Shown here in pieces: positions 10,566 through 21,305 of a stretch of 24,531 bases of DNA (position 1 is its first letter; the number at the start of each line of letters is the position of its first letter). Source of the stretch: Euprymna scolopes. Taxonomy: Eukaryota > Mollusca > Cephalopoda > Sepiida > Sepiolidae. Location: assembly GCA_024364805.1 (NCBI GenBank), contig CM044487.1, positions 77,321,004-77,345,534 on the forward strand, written 5' to 3'. Under the pieces are notes generated by a model. That model saw only the letters and a program-made list of their open reading frames with translations, was not told where the DNA came from and made no database searches. Both the position numbers and the translations under genes were made by a program.

Positions 10566-10610
10566 CACAACTTTCCGACCAATGTAACCTACATTGGTCG
10601 GAATGTTGTG
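10566..10610. repeat. Small hairpin, 21-bp arms
   Basis: The arm 10566-10586 (ends CCGACCAATGTA) and arm 10590-10610 (starts TACATTGGTCGG) are reverse complements with one mismatch and a 3-base loop. The loop is too short for a typical microRNA precursor; an inverted-duplication scar or fold-back insertion is more likely. Confidence 0.75.
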
Positions 10611-11205
10611 AAAATTATAACAAAGATAAAAACAGTAATATAAATTATCAAAATTCTCAGTCACATCTAAAAAAAAAAAAAAATTCCAAAACATTAAAAA
10701 TATAATTTTGTAAATAATATTTTAAATATCAATAATAAAGATGTGACATGAAAACTAGAGAAAGAAATGTGGTCGTTAAAACCGATGTGAAGTAGCAGTT
10801 ACATCACTTTCATTTCAGTTAGTTTATGCCTTTTGTCATTTAACAGTTGTGTCAATACATTATTACTATTATTTACCTGGAAATAAAGCAGCCACTCATT
10901 CTACAGTTTGTTATCACCAAATTAAATCAGTCTCAGAATGACTCATCATCATAAAAAGATAAGATGTTATCAACTTCAATTTATTTAACTACCCAAGTAG
11001 AAAGTAAATATGGAAAAGGGGAGGGGGAACAAAACAAAACAGAAAAAAACATATTCCCAAACCATCCATTACAAATTATTTTCAAGAAATCCTTATGTAT
11101 ATTAAAGCAGAAGGCAAGATCTAAGAATTTAGCAGTAGCAAGAGCTTATGTGTAGCATTTCTGAAGATAATTAGATCCACATGCCACATCAAAGGCACTG
11201 AGGAA

Positions 11206-11207
<2 letters not shown>
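10611..11207. other. Spacer, nothing recognised
   Basis: AT-rich. The open frame at 10964-11155 has no recognisable domain. Confidence 0.5.

Positions 11208-11290
<83 letters not shown>
11208..11290. repeat. Compound microsatellite (TA)n(CA)n
   Basis: About 47 bases of alternating TA run directly into about 36 bases of CA repeat, then GAGAAGAGAA. Confidence 0.97.
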
Positions 11291-11293
<3 letters not shown>

Positions 11294-11686
11294 AAGAGAA
11301 GAATCTGTCTAGTTCCTGATCTCCACGGAATAAGTTTAGAAGTGATCAGTAAACAATCTACAGGAATATCACAATGTATTGCATATTAGTCATTTTGACA
11401 CAATATTTCAGGTTGCAGATTACAAAAGCAGAGGCGAAGACAAACAGATGAGAATTCTATCACTTCTGGGATTCAAAACACATGAAGCAAAGAATTATTC
11501 TTGTGAGCAGCGCACAGGAAGCTGCAATAAAGATTTTAGCAACTGGTATGAAAGATTCAGAAAATAATCACAGTTTGTAAAAAATAATAAAAAGATGTGA
11601 AAATGTAGATATAAGATATGAAAATTAACCAACAAATTTCACTTTGAACCCAAAAGAAAGTATTCAAACGATGAGAAAGTTATTTA
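11291..11686. other. Spacer, nothing recognised
   Basis: Contains a 62-residue plus-strand frame at 11379-11567 that resembles no family I know. No repeats recognised by eye. Confidence 0.5.
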
Positions 11687-12127
11687 TCTATATATCTATA
11701 AAAGTGGAAGTGTCTGTCTGTCTGTATGTGTACATTTCCCTACACAATAATTTTGTCAATTTTAAGTCTACAGACTCGAAATTTGATATACAGGGTATTG
11801 AGATTTAGGAAAATATTTGTAATCGGTTTTCAGCCAGAAATTTGACTGTTCAACGATTTGACCTTTGAGAACTCTACCAAACTCCTCCAACAATTTTGGG
11901 TCTAAACACTTGAAATTTTAGATATAGGTTTCTTGGACATGGATCTAACTTAACATGATTTGAGCTCAAAACAATAAATTTTGAGGGGTCATAATAGGGG
12001 TCAAAGTTAAAAAAAATTTGACCGCTTCGGTCTCTACCAAATTACTCTATATAATTTCTGGTCTAAATATTTGAAATTTTACATAAAGGGTAATCAGAGA
12101 GGGCAAGCTTTTTAATCGATTTTGGTC
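11687..12127 (+). mobile_element. TCTATATA-family element 5' part with internal ~150-bp imperfect repeats
   Basis: It begins TCTATATATCTATAAAAG (11687) followed by TGTCTGTCTGTCTGTATGTG, closely like the start of the elements at 20000 and 20550. Inside are three degenerate units of roughly 150 bp, starting near 11737, 11875 and 12033. Each holds CTAC.CAA, TCTA.A..CTTGAAATTT or similar, and ATATAGG/AAAGGG; units one and three also share ATCG.TTTT and GAAATTTGA/AAAATTTGA. No protein-coding capacity. TCTATATA starts with CTAGT ends are known from non-autonomous Helitrons in insects; the assignment here is by resemblance. Confidence 0.5.
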
Positions 12128-12340
12128 GAAAATTTGAGTTACCAATATATAAATGCATGTATGTATGTTTGTATGTCTGCCTAAAACTTTCGACAGAGAT
12201 GACAGATTTTACCAAGATCAGTATCGTTTTTAAGTTACACCTTTCAGACGACAAATATCGAAAAATTGGCTAAAAACATTAATATCTTCACCTTCAACTG
12301 GGCACTTATCTACAGGGGGGAGGTCGCTTTTTCCGCCAAT
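12128..12340 (+). mobile_element. Second TCTATATA-family copy, 5' part
   Basis: From TATATAAATGCATGTATGTA onward the sequence tracks the element at 20550: TTTGTATGTCTGCC, TTTCGACAGA, CAGTATCGTTTTTAAG, CAAATATCGAAAAATTG and AAAAACATTAAT all recur there with few changes. It is followed by a short G run and loses similarity. No CTAGT end was located with confidence. Confidence 0.6.
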
Positions 12341-12740
12341 ATTTTCGAAAGTCATCCTCTCTTTTCAATTGTCTAGCCTTAATTAAAACCTACTAATTGG
12401 TGTTTCTTGGGGTTTGGGTGACAAAATGCCTCCCCAAGGTACCAGATTTGAGCTGCACATTTCCAGTGGAGATTTGGTTAGTACTCTCCCACCTCGGTCT
12501 TTCCATCTTCCCTGACCCTTCACAACTAGTTGGTGTGGCGCCAATCGATGTCATCTACAGTAGTTTTTTTATTATTATTACTATTATTATTATGATAATA
12601 ATAAGGGTACTTGTGCAGTGTACGCATGTGTATTTTAAATATTATTTTCAAGTTACATTAAATTTGGGGTTTGTATTACCGTACACATAGATTTGAAAAC
12701 GTTGTCAAAAAAATAAATATATAACAAATAAATGTTATCA
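12341..12740. other. Unclassified stretch ending in a palindrome-family fragment at a gap edge
   Basis: A plus-strand frame of 97 residues starts at 12397; its middle part is not low complexity but matches nothing I know, and the end is an isoleucine run from an ATT microsatellite (about 12569-12603). The last 26 bases before the gap, 12715-12740, are identical to 3467-3492, in the core and right arm of the palindrome. Confidence 0.5.
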
Positions 12741-13720
12741 NNNNNNNNNNNNNNNNNNNNNNNNNNNNNNNNNNNNNNNNNNNNNNNNNNNNNNNNNNNN
12801 NNNNNNNNNNNNNNNNNNNNNNNNNNNNNNNNNNNNNNNNNNNNNNNNNNNNNNNNNNNNNNNNNNNNNNNNNNNNNNNNNNNNNNNNNNNNNNNNNNNN
12901 NNNNNNNNNNNNNNNNNNNNNNNNNNNNNNNNNNNNNNNNNNNNNNNNNNNNNNNNNNNNNNNNNNNNNNNNNNNNNNNNNNNNNNNNNNNNNNNNNNNN
13001 NNNNNNNNNNNNNNNNNNNNNNNNNNNNNNNNNNNNNNNNNNNNNNNNNNNNNNNNNNNNNNNNNNNNNNNNNNNNNNNNNNNNNNNNNNNNNNNNNNNN
13101 NNNNNNNNNNNNNNNNNNNNNNNNNNNNNNNNNNNNNNNNNNNNNNNNNNNNNNNNNNNNNNNNNNNNNNNNNNNNNNNNNNNNNNNNNNNNNNNNNNNN
13201 NNNNNNNNNNNNNNNNNNNNNNNNNNNNNNNNNNNNNNNNNNNNNNNNNNNNNNNNNNNNNNNNNNNNNNNNNNNNNNNNNNNNNNNNNNNNNNNNNNNN
13301 NNNNNNNNNNNNNNNNNNNNNNNNNNNNNNNNNNNNNNNNNNNNNNNNNNNNNNNNNNNNNNNNNNNNNNNNNNNNNNNNNNNNNNNNNNNNNNNNNNNN
13401 NNNNNNNNNNNNNNNNNNNNNNNNNNNNNNNNNNNNNNNNNNNNNNNNNNNNNNNNNNNNNNNNNNNNNNNNNNNNNNNNNNNNNNNNNNNNNNNNNNNN
13501 NNNNNNNNNNNNNNNNNNNNNNNNNNNNNNNNNNNNNNNNNNNNNNNNNNNNNNNNNNNNNNNNNNNNNNNNNNNNNNNNNNNNNNNNNNNNNNNNNNNN
13601 NNNNNNNNNNNNNNNNNNNNNNNNNNNNNNNNNNNNNNNNNNNNNNNNNNNNNNNNNNNNNNNNNNNNNNNNNNNNNNNNNNNNNNNNNNNNNNNNNNNN
13701 NNNNNNNNNNNNNNNNNNNN
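12741..13720. other. Assembly gap (980 N)
   Basis: Run of undetermined bases. The apparent 382-residue frame across it is an artefact of translating N. Confidence 0.99.
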
Positions 13721-14257
13721 GGTTGAATACCGGAAACTTTCTATACCTACAAGTCGATCAAAAAGTGACGTTATGCTGTCATGTTCACCGGCCTACTCTC
13801 TTGGTGGTTCTGCCCTCACAACCTTCTTAGAGATACACTTAGAGGTTCAGGAGACTTGTTTTGAAAAATTTTACATATGAATACACTTTTAGTTTTTATG
13901 CAAATTTCTTTCTGTAGGGAAAATATTTAGGCAGCATGTTTTCATTTAAATAAACTTTATTAAATAACACAGAATGATTTTTTATTAATCTTTTTTTTTT
14001 TACCTTAAACATTCAGTGGTGAGGTTCCATTTGGAGGTTGTGAGGAATGTGGAGTTGCCTCTTAGTTATCAATGCTCCCAGGTTCACTTTGGCCCAGAGT
14101 GGTAATGTGTGCCACCAGATTAGGCTGTCTGAAATTACTAATTTCCTTACAAGTGACTGGGGACCGTCTGTGAATTTAATATTCCCTTGAAACTTCTTCC
14201 TTAAAAGGAAGCCGGTTCAACCAGTCTAGGATGAACATAATGGTTGCATAGAATAAC
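13721..14257. other. Unclassified stretch between gap and transposon
   Basis: The first 160 bp are open on the plus strand and less AT-rich than usual here. At about 14020-14190 there is another GC-richer patch with a partly open plus-strand frame broken by stops. Neither resembles a protein I can name. Both could be fragments of larger mobile elements. Confidence 0.45.
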
Positions 14258-14259
14258 TA

Positions 14260-14463
14260 CAGTGCGTTACTTGCTTTATTGCAGATCATATTTTATTTAA
14301 TAACTTTCTTAATACTAAACATAATTAATTCAAATTTTGTACAGCCATTGAACACACTTTGACAGGTTAGTCTATAAAATTTTATCCAAATATTCTTCCT
14401 AGTTCAAAAGTTATACCAATTTTTGAAAAAGATGAAATTTTTACTGTTTCTCGCTTTATTGCA
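14260..14463 (+). repeat. Left terminal inverted repeat of the Tc1-like transposon
   Basis: It contains two direct copies of GCTTTATTGCA, at about 14273-14283 and 14453-14463, the likely transposase binding sites. It pairs with 15627-15830. Confidence 0.93.
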
Positions 14464-14475
14464 GGAGTTCTAAAA

Positions 14476-15485
14476 ATGCCTAAAAATGGACGATTGACTG
14501 CACCAGAGAAGAACAGGATAACCGCAGATCTTGCAGAGGGTCTTACAATTCTCCAGTTATCAGAAGAACTTGGTAGAGATAAGAGACCTGTGGCAGGAGT
14601 GTGGAGAAGCCAAAGATTTCACCACGTAAGGATAAGGGCAAAAGAAAGGTCATTTCTCCTCGTGACATGCGAAAAATAAGCAAAGAAGTCAATAAGGACC
14701 CAAATGACACCAGCAGGTCTATTTTTATAAAAGCTGGCGTTGCTGCAATGTCAAGAAAAACAAGATGTAGTATTTTAAACGAAATTGCAAGAAACGTAAA
14801 ACCCATTTCAAAACCTCCTTTGAACCAAACCAACATGAAAAAACGCATAGCTTGGGCACAAAAATACATGAAAACAGACTTTCAACAAGTTTTATTCACG
14901 GATGAATCGAGAGCCACGCTGGATGGTCCAGATGGATGGGCTAAAGTTTGGAGTCCTAAGGGAGATCCTATGCCATATCGTATCAGGCGTCAACAAGGAG
15001 GGGGAGGAGTTATGTTTTGGGCTGGAATCGTTGGAGATGAACTCTTAGGACCCTTCAGAGTGCCTGACAGCGTTAAACTTACCAGCCAAACATACATACA
15101 GTTTTTGGAGGAGCATTTGTCACCTTGGCTGGACGATCTTCCACTTCTTCGTCGTAGACGCCTTACTTTTATGCATGATAACGCTCCATCTCACGCTGCA
15201 AAAGCTACCAAATCCTACCTTGAGTCTCTGTGGATCAAAGACGAAACTCTCATGACCTGGCCGCCTTGTTCTCCTGACCTGAACCCAATAGAGAACTTTT
15301 GGTCAATTCTGAAAAGAGGGGTTTATGAAGGAGGACGGCAATTCACATCAAAAGATGCCCTTTGGAATAAAATTCTTGAAGTGTCTAGGACCATAACACC
15401 TTCTCAAATAAAAAAACTAACCTCATCTGTTGATAATAGACTGTTTAAGGTGATTGCAAGGAAGGGAAATTATGTTGATAAATAA
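14476..15485 (+). pseudogene. Tc1/mariner transposase, DD37E type, one frame break
   Basis: Cuts and pastes its own transposon by acting on the inverted repeats at TA sites in the nucleus. The ATG at 14476, 12 bases after the left repeat, starts MPKNGRLTAPEKNR and an N-terminal helix-turn-helix region (LAEGLTILQLSEELGRD). Around 14584-14605 the frame shifts, equivalent to one lost base or two gained. The second frame then stays open to TAA at 15483-15485. In this 294-codon part the catalytic triad is visible: D101 in FTDES, D193 in MHDNAPSHAA and E231 in SPDLNPIENFW. Between D193 and E231 there are 37 residues, so this is DD37E, not the commoner DD34E. GGGGVMFWAGI is the usual glycine-rich segment. 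Total length, about 336 codons, fits the family. No other break is seen. The second part opens with GTG, not ATG, so it is not an independent gene. Confidence 0.93.
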
Positions 15486-15626
15486 TTCATTTTTCGTTAA
15501 AATGTCACGCTTTGTGGGTTGTATTTGATTTCTATATGGTTATATATCTGTTATTGTTACTAATTTGAATTAAATTAACAAATAAATTCATACTTTTATT
15601 ACCTTTAAACTGTATTTTCAATACGT

Positions 15627-15830
15627 TGCAATAAAGCGAGAAACAGTAAAAATTTCATATTTTTCAAAAGTTGTTATAACTTTTGAACTAGTAAGAATAT
15701 TTGGATAAAATTTTATGGACTAACTTATCAATGTGTTTTCTATAGCTGTACAAAATTTCAGTTAATTATGTTTAGTAATAAAAAAGTTATCAAGGAAAAT
15801 GTGATCTGCAATAAAGCAAGTAACGCACTG
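15627..15830 (-). repeat. Right terminal inverted repeat of the Tc1-like transposon
   Basis: Reverse complement of 14260-14463 at about 91% by eye, with TGCAATAAAGC near both its inner edge (15627) and its outer part (about 15807). Confidence 0.93.
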
Positions 15831-15832
15831 TA

Positions 15833-16347
15833 GATTTAAAACATTGACCAATCATTTTATTCCTCCATTGTATTTCTCCTATTGCATAAAATCGTAATTA
15901 GTGGACACATGTTACAGAAATGATGAGCTCATCTCTGCAATTTGATAATAAGATGTAAGAAAAAAAAAAACTTTCTAAAACTTGACCCATTTTTTACTAT
16001 TAAGAAATGAAGCCGAAAATAGTTTACATCAAGAAAAATATTCAAATCATTAATTGAAGTTGATATTTGCTGTCAAGATAAATTCTAATCAAAGTTGTGG
16101 ATTAATATACACATTAACAAGCTTTGTCATCAAGTAAAACATAAATTATAAGATTAATTATAATCATTAGGCAAAGTAACAAAATCATAAAGAGTTGGGA
16201 AATTAATTTCCTTTGAATCTTTTGGGTTCAGTAGTGAATAGATGCTGACTTCCGAAGATCATAGGAAAATGAGAAGAGTTGTTTTCTAAATTTCTATTTC
16301 TTTTATTTATTTCCTATAAAAATTAGAAAATTAAGTATGTAATTAAT
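15833..16347. other. Spacer, nothing recognised
   Basis: AT-rich, no supported gene or named repeat. Confidence 0.55.
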
Positions 16348-16588
16348 AACATTCTTTGAGTACAAAGTAATATTTAAATAAAAGTAAATTTCATAAAGCA
16401 CATAAATCATAAACCAATACATAAATACTATGCAATGATTTTTATTTATTGTTATATTTTTATCATAATAAATAAAAATATAACAATAAATAAAAATCAT
16501 TGCATAGTATTTTATGTATTGGTTTATGATTTATGTGCTTTATGAAATTTACTTTTATTTAAATATTACTTTGTACTCAAAGAATGTT
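16348..16588. repeat. Near-perfect palindrome, 116/117-bp arms, 8-bp loop
   Basis: The left arm 16348-16463 and right arm 16472-16588 are reverse complements; the only difference I find is one extra base in the right arm (CATAAATAC against the complement of GTATTTTATG). The 8-base loop is CATAATAA. The flanks show no clear target-site duplication. No coding capacity; the frame on the minus strand is a by-product of A/T-rich sequence. Confidence 0.92.
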
Positions 16589-17466
<878 letters not shown>

Positions 17467-17528
<62 letters not shown>

Positions 17529-17542
17529 TGTGTGTGTGTGTA
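17467..17542. repeat. Compound microsatellite (TA)n(GT)n
   Basis: About 58 bases of TA repeat followed by GCGTGTGTGTGTGTGT. Confidence 0.97.
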
Positions 17543-18299
17543 ATGTGTTTAAATATAGGAAAAAAAGACTAGAGTGCTCAATTAATTAACTATTTGTTTT
17601 CTTTTTTTAATGATTATTTTGAAACTGTTCTTTTTCGCAATATTATTTTAGCATTTGTGTTCAAATGTTCATTTCTGTAGAGAGATCTACTTAATTTCAA
17701 CATATTGCGATCTATTTCTAAATTGCAAGTAAAACGGCAAACTGATTTCTTCTTGGTCTTATTTAAAATATAAATAAATTTATATTAAAATGGCTAAACA
17801 TGTTAATGTTTATCTATTTGATTAAATGAGAACGATTTTGCTTCACGTTTACAACAAAGTTATTAATGTTTCAAATATTTCTCAAGGAACTTTCTGAAGA
17901 TTTTGATAGCGAACTGGCAGAGGCAACTAGTACTAAAATAAATGCAAAGGCCATAAATCGTCAGAAATAACTTGCAAAGACATTAATTCTTTTTAACTGA
18001 ACATAAAATGTCAGTTATGTATTCAATAGTTGCTTGTAAAGATAAGTTTTTTTTTTGTTTTTTACATTCTTTATTTTCTTCAGAGACCAGCTATTAACAA
18101 AAAAAAAAAATTTTTATACACACTAGAAATTCCAAAGTGCCTTCTACACCTTTCTCACAGAAGGGACATATTTTTTATGCAAGATTATTTATTGCCATGA
18201 CAGATGCTCAACTGAGCTACAATATTTAGTTTCTCCATTACATGATATTCACAACAAGAACTCGTCTTTCTGAAAAAAAAAAAAAAAAAAAAACACTTT
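17543..18299. other. Spacer with an A run just before a LINE fragment
   Basis: Nothing recognised until a run of about 21 A (18273-18293), which lies immediately upstream of the LINE coding remnant. Confidence 0.5.
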
Positions 18300-18494
18300 C
18301 ATTTCTCATTCCAGCCTATCATCAGGAAATATTTCCATGGCCATAGCTTCTTTCTAAGAGGTTTCCACCCATGGAACATATTACCACATGACTGCTTCCG
18401 TGCTGATTACAACAGGGTCGTCTTCAAATCCAATATTAGCAAATTCCCTTTATGGACAACTCCGAAATTAATCAAACACAGTGATCAATGTTAG
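18300..18494 (+). pseudogene. LINE reverse-transcriptase C-terminal fragment
   Basis: An open frame of 64 residues ends in TAG at 18492-18494. It contains FFLRGFHPWNILPH followed by ADYNRVVFKSNISKF. Aromatic/basic stretch, then WN.LP, then an F.FK.N..KF-like end is the usual C-terminus of non-LTR retrotransposon polymerases of the jockey/CR1/L2 kind. The clade is not certain from so little. This is a 5'-truncated copy with no polymerase or endonuclease core. Its 3' flank carries the conserved block CTTTATCCTCAAGTGG...GCCTTGATAAGCGG shared with 7397-7441. It is the best preserved of the three copies in the window and shows where the coding part ends. Confidence 0.72.
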
Positions 18495-18785
18495 TACTCT
18501 TATAATGTTCCTCATCTTTTAGCTGGCATTCATTCCTGGCTTATTAACCTTTATCCTCAAGTGGCTCCTGGCCTTGATAAGCGGTGATGATAATTGTAAA
18601 TTTAAAAACCTTGGCCTCTATAATTTACTGTTAAAATAATATTCCTTTTAAAATAATAAACGTTAGGATCAATACTATTAAGAAAAACAATTAAATTGTC
18701 AGCTAAATATTCTTTAAATAAATAAAACGAATTCGTATTTTTAAAATTGTAGCAACTTAATTCTTTCTTAACATAAATATTGTCT
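18495..18785 (+). mobile_element. LINE 3' UTR and tail
   Basis: Follows the LINE stop codon. The first part (18546-18591) matches the second LINE copy at 7397-7441; the later part (18625-18785) matches 7085-7287. The tail has no clear poly(A). Confidence 0.6.
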
Positions 18786-19999
18786 TCTTTACATAAAATA
18801 GTTAACTAAATACTCATGAAAATCAATAAATAAAAACAAAATGCCATATTTTGAAATGTATTTATTTAAAATTGTAGTTTTAGATATAATTTGATTTTAG
18901 AATAAATAATTTTTAAAATTGTTGAAGTTTAATTTTTATTACCTTAGCGACATCGGATTAATCAATATTCATCTTTAATGATCGGACGGTCTTATTTTCT
19001 TTACTGTGTGTGAAAGGTGATAAAGCACGCATGAACATGAAATGCATATTATCATAATAGGTACTTCGGCTGTAAGGCAAAGTTCTGAGAAAACAGAAAA
19101 AAATGTAAAAACGGTAAAATAGAACTGTTTTTTATGAAAATAACAAAAATTTGAAGAGAAAAAAGTTTTAAAATTGAGAATAAAAATTTAAAAACAAGAT
19201 AATTTGCAAATAGAATTTCACTTAGTGCTTTAAAGTCAACAAATTGCCGGAGAGAAATAGTTTGTTCACTTCATGTATTTAGAAAGAAACAGATGTAAAA
19301 TTAATAATTGCAGGTCTTGAAGTTGTAGAAGACTGTATAGATGTGAGTTTGAAAAAATACAAGAAAAAGTAATCTGTATAACCGCGCTTAATCTATTTAT
19401 CCCTAGAACAGCTAAAAGGTATTCATTTCTTTATTGATCAATATGTGGAAAGTGCAGGTGACTCTCATTCCCGGGAAATTGATAATGTGGGGGTTCTCTC
19501 TTCCCATTATGAAAACTACATAAAACATTACTTTTGTAAATACTCCAAAAGTTATAGAAATATGCCATTTCAATTCAGTTTTTAGCATTTATTCAATAAA
19601 TTCAATATTTCATAAGGAACCAGCCGCACATATTCATCATTTGGTTCTTACTTATTGTCTCCTCATGAGGGAAAACTATTTTTTTTTTTTTTAATGTAGA
19701 AAAAAAAATAGAAAATCCCACCCCCATCCAAAAAAGGGCACTTTTGGATTGGGACAAAATTTAAAATTTCGTTAGTCTAGAAGAATTTCTTTTTCACTGA
19801 CCACAAACAGAAAAGATGAAGTGTAGTATTAGAACAGACACTACACTTTGTTCCTAGTTAAAAGATTGCCTGGAAGTGCTTAATTTAATTATCGTTTCAC
19901 TATATTCTTTTTTAAAACTTTTTTTTTTAATATGATTTTTTGAAGTTAAATTTAGCAATAGTATTTCATCATTAAATTATTAATTGGACTAAATCTTCT
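18786..19999. other. Spacer, nothing recognised
   Basis: About 1.2 kb of AT-rich sequence. A small inverted pair ATCCAAAA...TTTTGGAT is present near 19726-19750. No supported gene. Confidence 0.55.
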
Positions 20000-20549
20000 T
20001 CTATATATATAAAAGCGAAAATGTGCGTATGTATGTTCGCTTTTTGTGTATGTCTTCAAAAGGCTTTTTTCGGCCGAATCTCGAGGCCGTCGCTCATTTT
20101 TAAAACTTTTTATATCACGTCTAAATGATGATATCTACGACTTTACGAGGTGGAGAGGGGGAGAGGTTCGCCTCTCTATTTAATTTGCCCGACTTTGAAA
20201 GGTTAAATATTCGACATTTTCGGATCGGCACGTGTAGATTTGTCTTTTTTGTATAAGAAAAGCGAAACTCGATTCAAACCGGATGTAAACGTCACCGTTA
20301 ACTATCCCGCAGTAAAACAATTTGACCTTATTAAAAACTGCGATGTTTGACATTCACTTTTTAATCGCTCTTACATTGACTGTCACTGTAGCTCAGGTGT
20401 TCAGGCTCAGCCTATGGGCCTCAAGGCTCCGGGTTCGAGCCGACTTGTCACCAAGCCCCCCCCCCCATTCAAAAAAAAATCGCTGTTCTTTACCCCCCTC
20501 CAAACGCATACACCTACAAGCAATGCCGGGTACCCCCCCCCCCCGCTAG
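20000..20549 (+). mobile_element. Helitron-like short element, TCTATATATATAAAAG start to GCTAGT end
   Basis: It starts TCTATATATATAAAAG at 20000, with a GTATGTATGTTCGC tract soon after, and ends AATGCCGGGTACC, a C run and GCTAG at 20549. The 3' end has the small GGGTACCC palindrome just ahead of CTAG. TC start, 3' hairpin and CTRR end are the known marks of Helitrons, and TCTATATA starts with CTAGT ends are common in non-autonomous insect copies. It encodes no Rep/helicase. Inside, 20389-20452 looks tRNA-derived. The next element begins exactly at its end, so two copies are tandem. Host bases at the left do not fit a strict A-T target, so the family call stays tentative. Confidence 0.55.
20389..20452 (+). 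repeat. tRNA-like segment with box A and box B inside the element
   Basis: TGTAGCTCAGGTG matches the internal RNA polymerase III box A, and GGGTTCGAGCC some 50 bases later matches box B. The T stem does not pair well and there is no clean cloverleaf, so it is not a working tRNA gene. It may be a captured SINE head. Confidence 0.55.
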
Positions 20550-20740
20550 TCTATAATAGAAAAGGCAAAATGTGTGTATGTGTGTGTGTTTGTATGTCTG
20601 CCAGAAAATTTCGACAGACGCATCGGACCATGACAAAATTGGTATCGTTTTAAAGCTCCATGTCTCGGACGCCAAATATTGAAAAATTGACCAAAAACAT
20701 TAATTCTTTCACCTCTTGCGCGTTACGGGTTTGAGCCTCC
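20550..20740 (+). mobile_element. Third plus-strand TCTATA-family copy, abutting the previous one
   Basis: It begins TCTATAATAGAAAAGGC at 20550, sharing its first T with the preceding CTAGT. It then follows 12128-12340 closely (TTTGTATGTCTGCC, TTTCGACAGA, GGTATCGTTTTAAAG, AAAAATTGACCAAAAACATT). Near 20725-20740 GGGTTTGAGCCTCC resembles box B. It runs into T-rich sequence; no CTAGT end was located, so the 3' boundary is unknown. Confidence 0.55.
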
Positions 20741-21305
20741 TGATTTTTTTTTTTTTTTGCGCTTGCAATTTTTCTTCTTTTTTTTTTGCTCAATCAACAC
20801 CCTTACACACACCTCCACAGCCAGTATTGGTATAAAACTAATTGGTGCCCACCGCTATATTTTTTTTAAACTTTTTTTTTTCAATTTTTGTAGTGGATTA
20901 TTATGTCACCCAACATTGATCAGAAAAGGGCAATGGATGTGCGCTAGAGTACCAACTAAAGACTTACTTTTAAAAAGTTGATTTGAAATTAACTTTTTCA
21001 AGATAAGTCATTTTTTAAATTTACAACATTTCCAGCAAAGTTCATCAATTTTTGCTTTTGAATATTTCTGAATGAACATGGCATGCCCATATAACCACAA
21101 CTTGTTCGGTGTAATTAATCTTTTGGATTGAGAATATTGTAAAACAGAATCCTTAAATAATTTTTCAATAAATTCAATCTTGGAATTTTAGAAGAAGTAG
21201 CATTATAAGAACTTGAATTCTAACTTTTCCCACGTCCATGTGAAGCAAATTTGAAGCTAAATTCTGAAAAAGGCAAAAAAAAGTTTTTAAGGCCAAACTG
21301 CTTTC
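20741..21305. other. Spacer after the TCTATA element
   Basis: Starts with T runs, then AT-rich sequence without a supported gene. Confidence 0.5.

Larger units (their letters stand above)
14260..15830 (+). mobile_element. Tc1/mariner-type transposon, 1571 bp, 204-bp inverted repeats, TA flanks
   Basis: The element starts CAGTGCGTTAC (14260) and ends GTAACGCACTG (15830), with TA on each side (14258-14259 and 15831-15832), the duplicated target of this superfamily. The terminal inverted repeats are 14260-14463 and 15627-15830, both 204 bp, with about 19 mismatches by eye (about 91% identity). GCTTTATTGCA occurs at the outer part and again at the inner edge of each repeat, the IR/DR layout known from Tc1-like elements such as Sleeping Beauty, where the transposase binds the direct repeats. 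One transposase gene lies between the repeats on the plus strand. The arm divergence suggests a moderately old copy. The gene has one frame break, so this copy should not make its own transposase, but its ends could still be recognised by a related one. Confidence 0.95.

Noticed and set aside
12732-13880. 382-residue open frame
   Set aside because: It is almost wholly translated N from the assembly gap; only the last ~50 residues come from real sequence and match nothing I know.
14543-14869. 108-residue minus-strand frame
   Set aside because: It is antisense to the Tc1-like transposase, whose motifs are clear on the plus strand.
14601-15485. Independent 294-codon transposase gene starting at 14601
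   Set aside because: The first codon is GTG and the N-terminal DNA-binding part lies upstream in another frame from the ATG at 14476, so this is the larger piece of one broken gene.
20389-20452. A functional tRNA gene
   Set aside because: Box A and box B are recognisable but the T stem and acceptor stem do not pair, and the segment sits inside a repeat element.
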